Below are positions 48,992 through 50,976 of a stretch of DNA of 50,976 nucleotides, piece after piece. The stretch is taken from contig CADANQ010000009.1 in the NCBI GenBank assembly GCA_902789365.1, positions 1-50,976 of the forward strand. Reading direction: 5' to 3'. Within the stretch, counting starts at the first letter, position 1, and the number at the start of each line of letters is the position of its first letter. The position numbers and the translations under genes are program-made. Origin of the DNA: an uncultured Eubacteriales bacterium. Its GTDB lineage: Bacteria; Bacillota; Clostridia; Christensenellales; Aristaeellaceae. The notes under the pieces are model-generated. The model was not told the origin of the DNA and ran no database searches. It was given only the letters and a program-made list of their open reading frames with translations.

Positions 48992-50389
48992 ATGACGATA
49001 CCTGTTTGTTTTCCGCGCCCCTTCCCGGACGCGGCCCGGCTGAAACCGGACGGGGACCTTACGGAAACGCTCGCCCTCTCCTATCGTCGGGCGGGCTTGC
49101 CCGGGCATGTGCTCGCCGCCCTTTCCGGCGGCGCGGATTCCGCCGCCCTTGTGTGCATGCTGTCCTCTTTGCGGGAGGAATGGGGCTTTTCCCTGGAGGC
49201 GGTTCATGTCAACCACGGCCTGAGGCCGGAAGCCGGACAGGACGAAGACTTCTGCCGCCAGCTGTGCGCTCTCCTTTCCGTTCCCCTGACTGTCCGGCGC
49301 ATTTTCCTTTCAGGAAAAAGCGAGGACGAAGCCCGCCGCCTGCGCTACGCCGCGCTGCGGGAGGAAGCCGAAAAGCGCGGGGCCGGCGTCGCCGCCGCCC
49401 ACCACCTGCGGGACCAGGGCGAAACGATCCTGATGAACCTGATGCGCGGCAGCGTCCGGGGGCTTGGCGGCATGCGTGAAATCTGCCGTCTCGGGGAGAA
49501 AACCGTACTGTGGCGTCCCCTGCTGTCCGTTTCTCCGAACATCCTGCGGTCATACCTCGCCGAAAGGGGCATCCCCTGGACCGAAGACGCCACCAACAGC
49601 GACACCCGGTACCTTCGCAACGCCGTCCGCCACGATATCCTCCCCCTGATGGAAAAAGCCCGTCCCGGAGCCCTGCGTCATATCGTCGGGACCGGGATTG
49701 TCCTGAGAGAGGAATCGGATTGGCTGGACGGTGAAGCCGCGGCCGTAATCCGCGGCCGATGCGCCGTCGATCCCTTTCCCTTCATTTCCGCACCCGCACT
49801 GTACGCCTCCCCTCCGGTGCTGAGAAGACGGTGTCTCCGCCTTTTCCTTGAGGCGCTCGGGGCGGGCGATCAGGCGGACGCAAGGCTTATCGGCGCCCTG
49901 GCCGGCCTGGACGAAGGCGCGTCCTTCGCCGTCCGGGGCGGCTATACTGCGGTCCGGGGGAAGGAATACCTTTATTTTGTCCCTTCCGTCCCCGCCGCGG
50001 CGCTCCGGCCCGCGGAATCGCCCTTCACCGGGGATGTCGGGGACGGCAGGCGCACCCAGAGCCTGAGCGCCGCCCTCTACCGGTCCTGCGTCACCCGATA
50101 CCCACTGCCCGGGGACGTGATTCTTCCCTTCGGCCACCGTTCGCGGCGCACGCTGATGGAATACTTCGGCAAAATGAAGACCGACAGGTATTTCCGTCTG
50201 CGCATCCCGGTAGTGGCGTCGGGAAACGAAGTCATCTGGGCCGTGGGCGTGGGCGCCTCCGAACTGGCGCGCCGTACTTCCCCCGGGGAGGAACGCCTCC
50301 TGCTTTCCTGGCCCCACCCGCTGCCCGGCGACGCGGACGGCAGTCTTTTCACAACACAACAACCGACCATGGGAGGAGCAAAGCCATGA
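48992..50389 (+). CDS. tilS: tRNA(Ile)-lysidine synthase
   Basis: Converts C34 of the CAU-anticodon isoleucine tRNA to lysidine with ATP and lysine, so that it reads AUA. 465 residues. The PP-loop is SGGADS at residues 45-50; HVNHGLRPEA, AAHHLRDQGETILMNLMRGS and EDATNSDTRYLRNAVRHD are family hallmarks, and the C-terminal domain ends with LPGDVILPFGHRSRRTLMEYF and a WAVGVGASE block. The frame is open upstream to 48833, but a good promoter (48956-48984) puts the transcription start right at the ATG 48992, and no ribosome binding site precedes it. The gene overlaps hpt by four bases (ATGA). tilS-hpt is a widely conserved pair, usually followed by ftsH, which would lie beyond the window. Confidence 0.96.
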   Translation: MTIPVCFPRPFPDAARLKPDGDLTETLALSYRRAGLPGHVLAALSGGADSAALVCMLSSLREEWGFSLEAVHVNHGLRPEAGQDEDFCRQLCALLSVPLTVRRIFLSGKSEDEARRLRYAALREEAEKRGAGVAAAHHLRDQGETILMNLMRGSVRGLGGMREICRLGEKTVLWRPLLSVSPNILRSYLAERGIPWTEDATNSDTRYLRNAVRHDILPLMEKARPGALRHIVGTGIVLREESDWLDGEAAAVIRGRCAVDPFPFISAPALYASPPVLRRRCLRLFLEALGAGDQADARLIGALAGLDEGASFAVRGGYTAVRGKEYLYFVPSVPAAALRPAESPFTGDVGDGRRTQSLSAALYRSCVTRYPLPGDVILPFGHRSRRTLMEYFGKMKTDRYFRLRIPVVASGNEVIWAVGVGASELARRTSPGEERLLLSWPHPLPGDADGSLFTTQQPTMGGAKP

Positions 50390-50937
50390 GCATCAGAACC
50401 TATGCCGACAGGGACATCCAGAGCACCCTGATCTCTCAGGAACGCCTTCAGGCGCGCGTCAGGGAAATGGGGGCGGAAATCACGCGTAAATTCCGCGACG
50501 AGCCTCCCATCATGGTCTGCATTCTGAAAGGCGCCTTTGTGTTTTTTGCGGACCTGATCCGCTGTGTGGACCTTCCGGTTCGCATCGACTTCATGGCTGC
50601 CTCCAGTTACGGCGGCGGCACAGAATCCTCGGGAGAGGTCCATGTAGTCAAGGATCTGCCCATGGACATCACCGGCCGGAACATCATGCTGGTGGAGGAC
50701 ATTATCGACAGCGGACGGACCCTGGCCTATCTCAAGCGTCTGCTGGAATCCCGCAACGCGAAGAAGGTATACATCACCACTCTGCTCGACAAGCCTTCCC
50801 GCCGGGTAGTGGACCTGAAGCCGGACTTCTGCGGCTTTACCATTCCCGATTCCTTCGTCATCGGCTACGGCCTGGATTACGCAGAAAAATACCGCAATCT
50901 GCCTGAAATCGGCATCCTTTCGCCCGACAGCATCTGA
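50386..50937 (+). CDS. hpt: Hypoxanthine phosphoribosyltransferase
   Basis: Purine salvage: hypoxanthine or guanine plus PRPP gives IMP or GMP. 183 residues, normal length. Signatures: CILKGAFVFFADLIR, the flexible-loop SSYGGGTESSGEV, the PRPP-binding LVEDIIDSGRTLAYL, and the C-terminal base-binding DFCGFTIPDSFVIGYGLDY, cut here as PDSFVIGYGLDY. GGAGGAG precedes the ATG at 50386, which overlaps the tilS stop in ATGA, so translation is coupled. After the stop, 50938-50976 holds no recognisable feature. Confidence 0.97.
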   Translation: MSIRTYADRDIQSTLISQERLQARVREMGAEITRKFRDEPPIMVCILKGAFVFFADLIRCVDLPVRIDFMAASSYGGGTESSGEVHVVKDLPMDITGRNIMLVEDIIDSGRTLAYLKRLLESRNAKKVYITTLLDKPSRRVVDLKPDFCGFTIPDSFVIGYGLDYAEKYRNLPEIGILSPDSI

Positions 50938-50976
50938 CGTTTTTCCCCTGATAAGAGAGTCGAGTTTTAAAAAGGC

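Noticed and set aside
1-50976. CRISPR array
   Set aside because: No series of regularly spaced identical repeats was seen; the only short tandem repeats are the two-copy ones listed.

Overview
The window reads as chromosomal DNA of a GC-rich anaerobic Clostridia-type bacterium (Bacillota). Evidence: a glycyl radical enzyme with its activase, rubredoxin and flavodoxin, strong GGAGG-type ribosome binding sites, TTGACA/TATAAT promoters, LplA/LplB-type sugar ABC transport, and a tilS-hpt pair at the right edge. A gut or rumen relative of the Christensenellales would fit, but I cannot name a species. Gene calls rest on protein motifs read by eye; no database search was possible.

Layout. 0.2-6.7 kb: cysteine desulfurase, two tRNA-Ser genes, an HD-domain protein, a secreted lipoprotein with a metalloprotease motif and a carbohydrate-binding-like domain, an unknown secreted protein, then two decayed mobile-element fragments (an ISAs1-type transposase tail and a phage/ICE-like polyvalent protein piece). 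6.8-29.6 kb: a large glycan-use locus. A leftward operon holds a glycyl radical enzyme (GRE), its activase, a six-hairpin glycosidase, a ROK kinase and a mannose-6-phosphate isomerase. Divergent from it are an AraC regulator, two permeases, a solute-binding protein and a GH38-type protein. Converging on that is a leftward operon with a broken sugar isomerase, a Gfo/Idh/MocA oxidoreductase, a GH38 alpha-mannosidase and a GH106-like enzyme. None of the glycosidases has a signal peptide, so the inferred route is import of an oligosaccharide (probably alpha-mannose-containing, perhaps also rhamnose-containing), cleavage inside the cell, then phosphorylation and isomerisation to fructose-6-phosphate. 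The job of the GRE is unknown.

30.0-33.7 kb: a 710-residue protein with a TerD-like region and a TPR-like partner whose start codon is unclear. 33.9-40.7 kb: mostly leftward housekeeping and redox genes (an EamA/ECF-like fusion transporter, metallophosphoesterase, flavodoxin, a shortened metallo-beta-lactamase/rubredoxin protein, sfsA, flavin reductase, purC). 40.8-42.0 kb: a membrane protein and a dense cluster of palindromes. 42.0-48.7 kb: a secreted triple-SH3 protein and a Ter-type module (TerD, PRTase-TRSP, StiP-like, ATP-grasp, HAD), a set linked in comparative-genomics work to synthesis of a nucleoside-like metabolite. 49.0-50.9 kb: tilS and hpt on the plus strand, tilS apparently leaderless.

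Most notable points: the C-x-E glycyl radical enzyme inside a mannoside locus; a TTGTTCC motif repeated at both glycan promoters; the broken isomerase that still has a perfect promoter and ribosome binding site; the two separate Ter-type loci; and the palindrome cluster near 41.7 kb.
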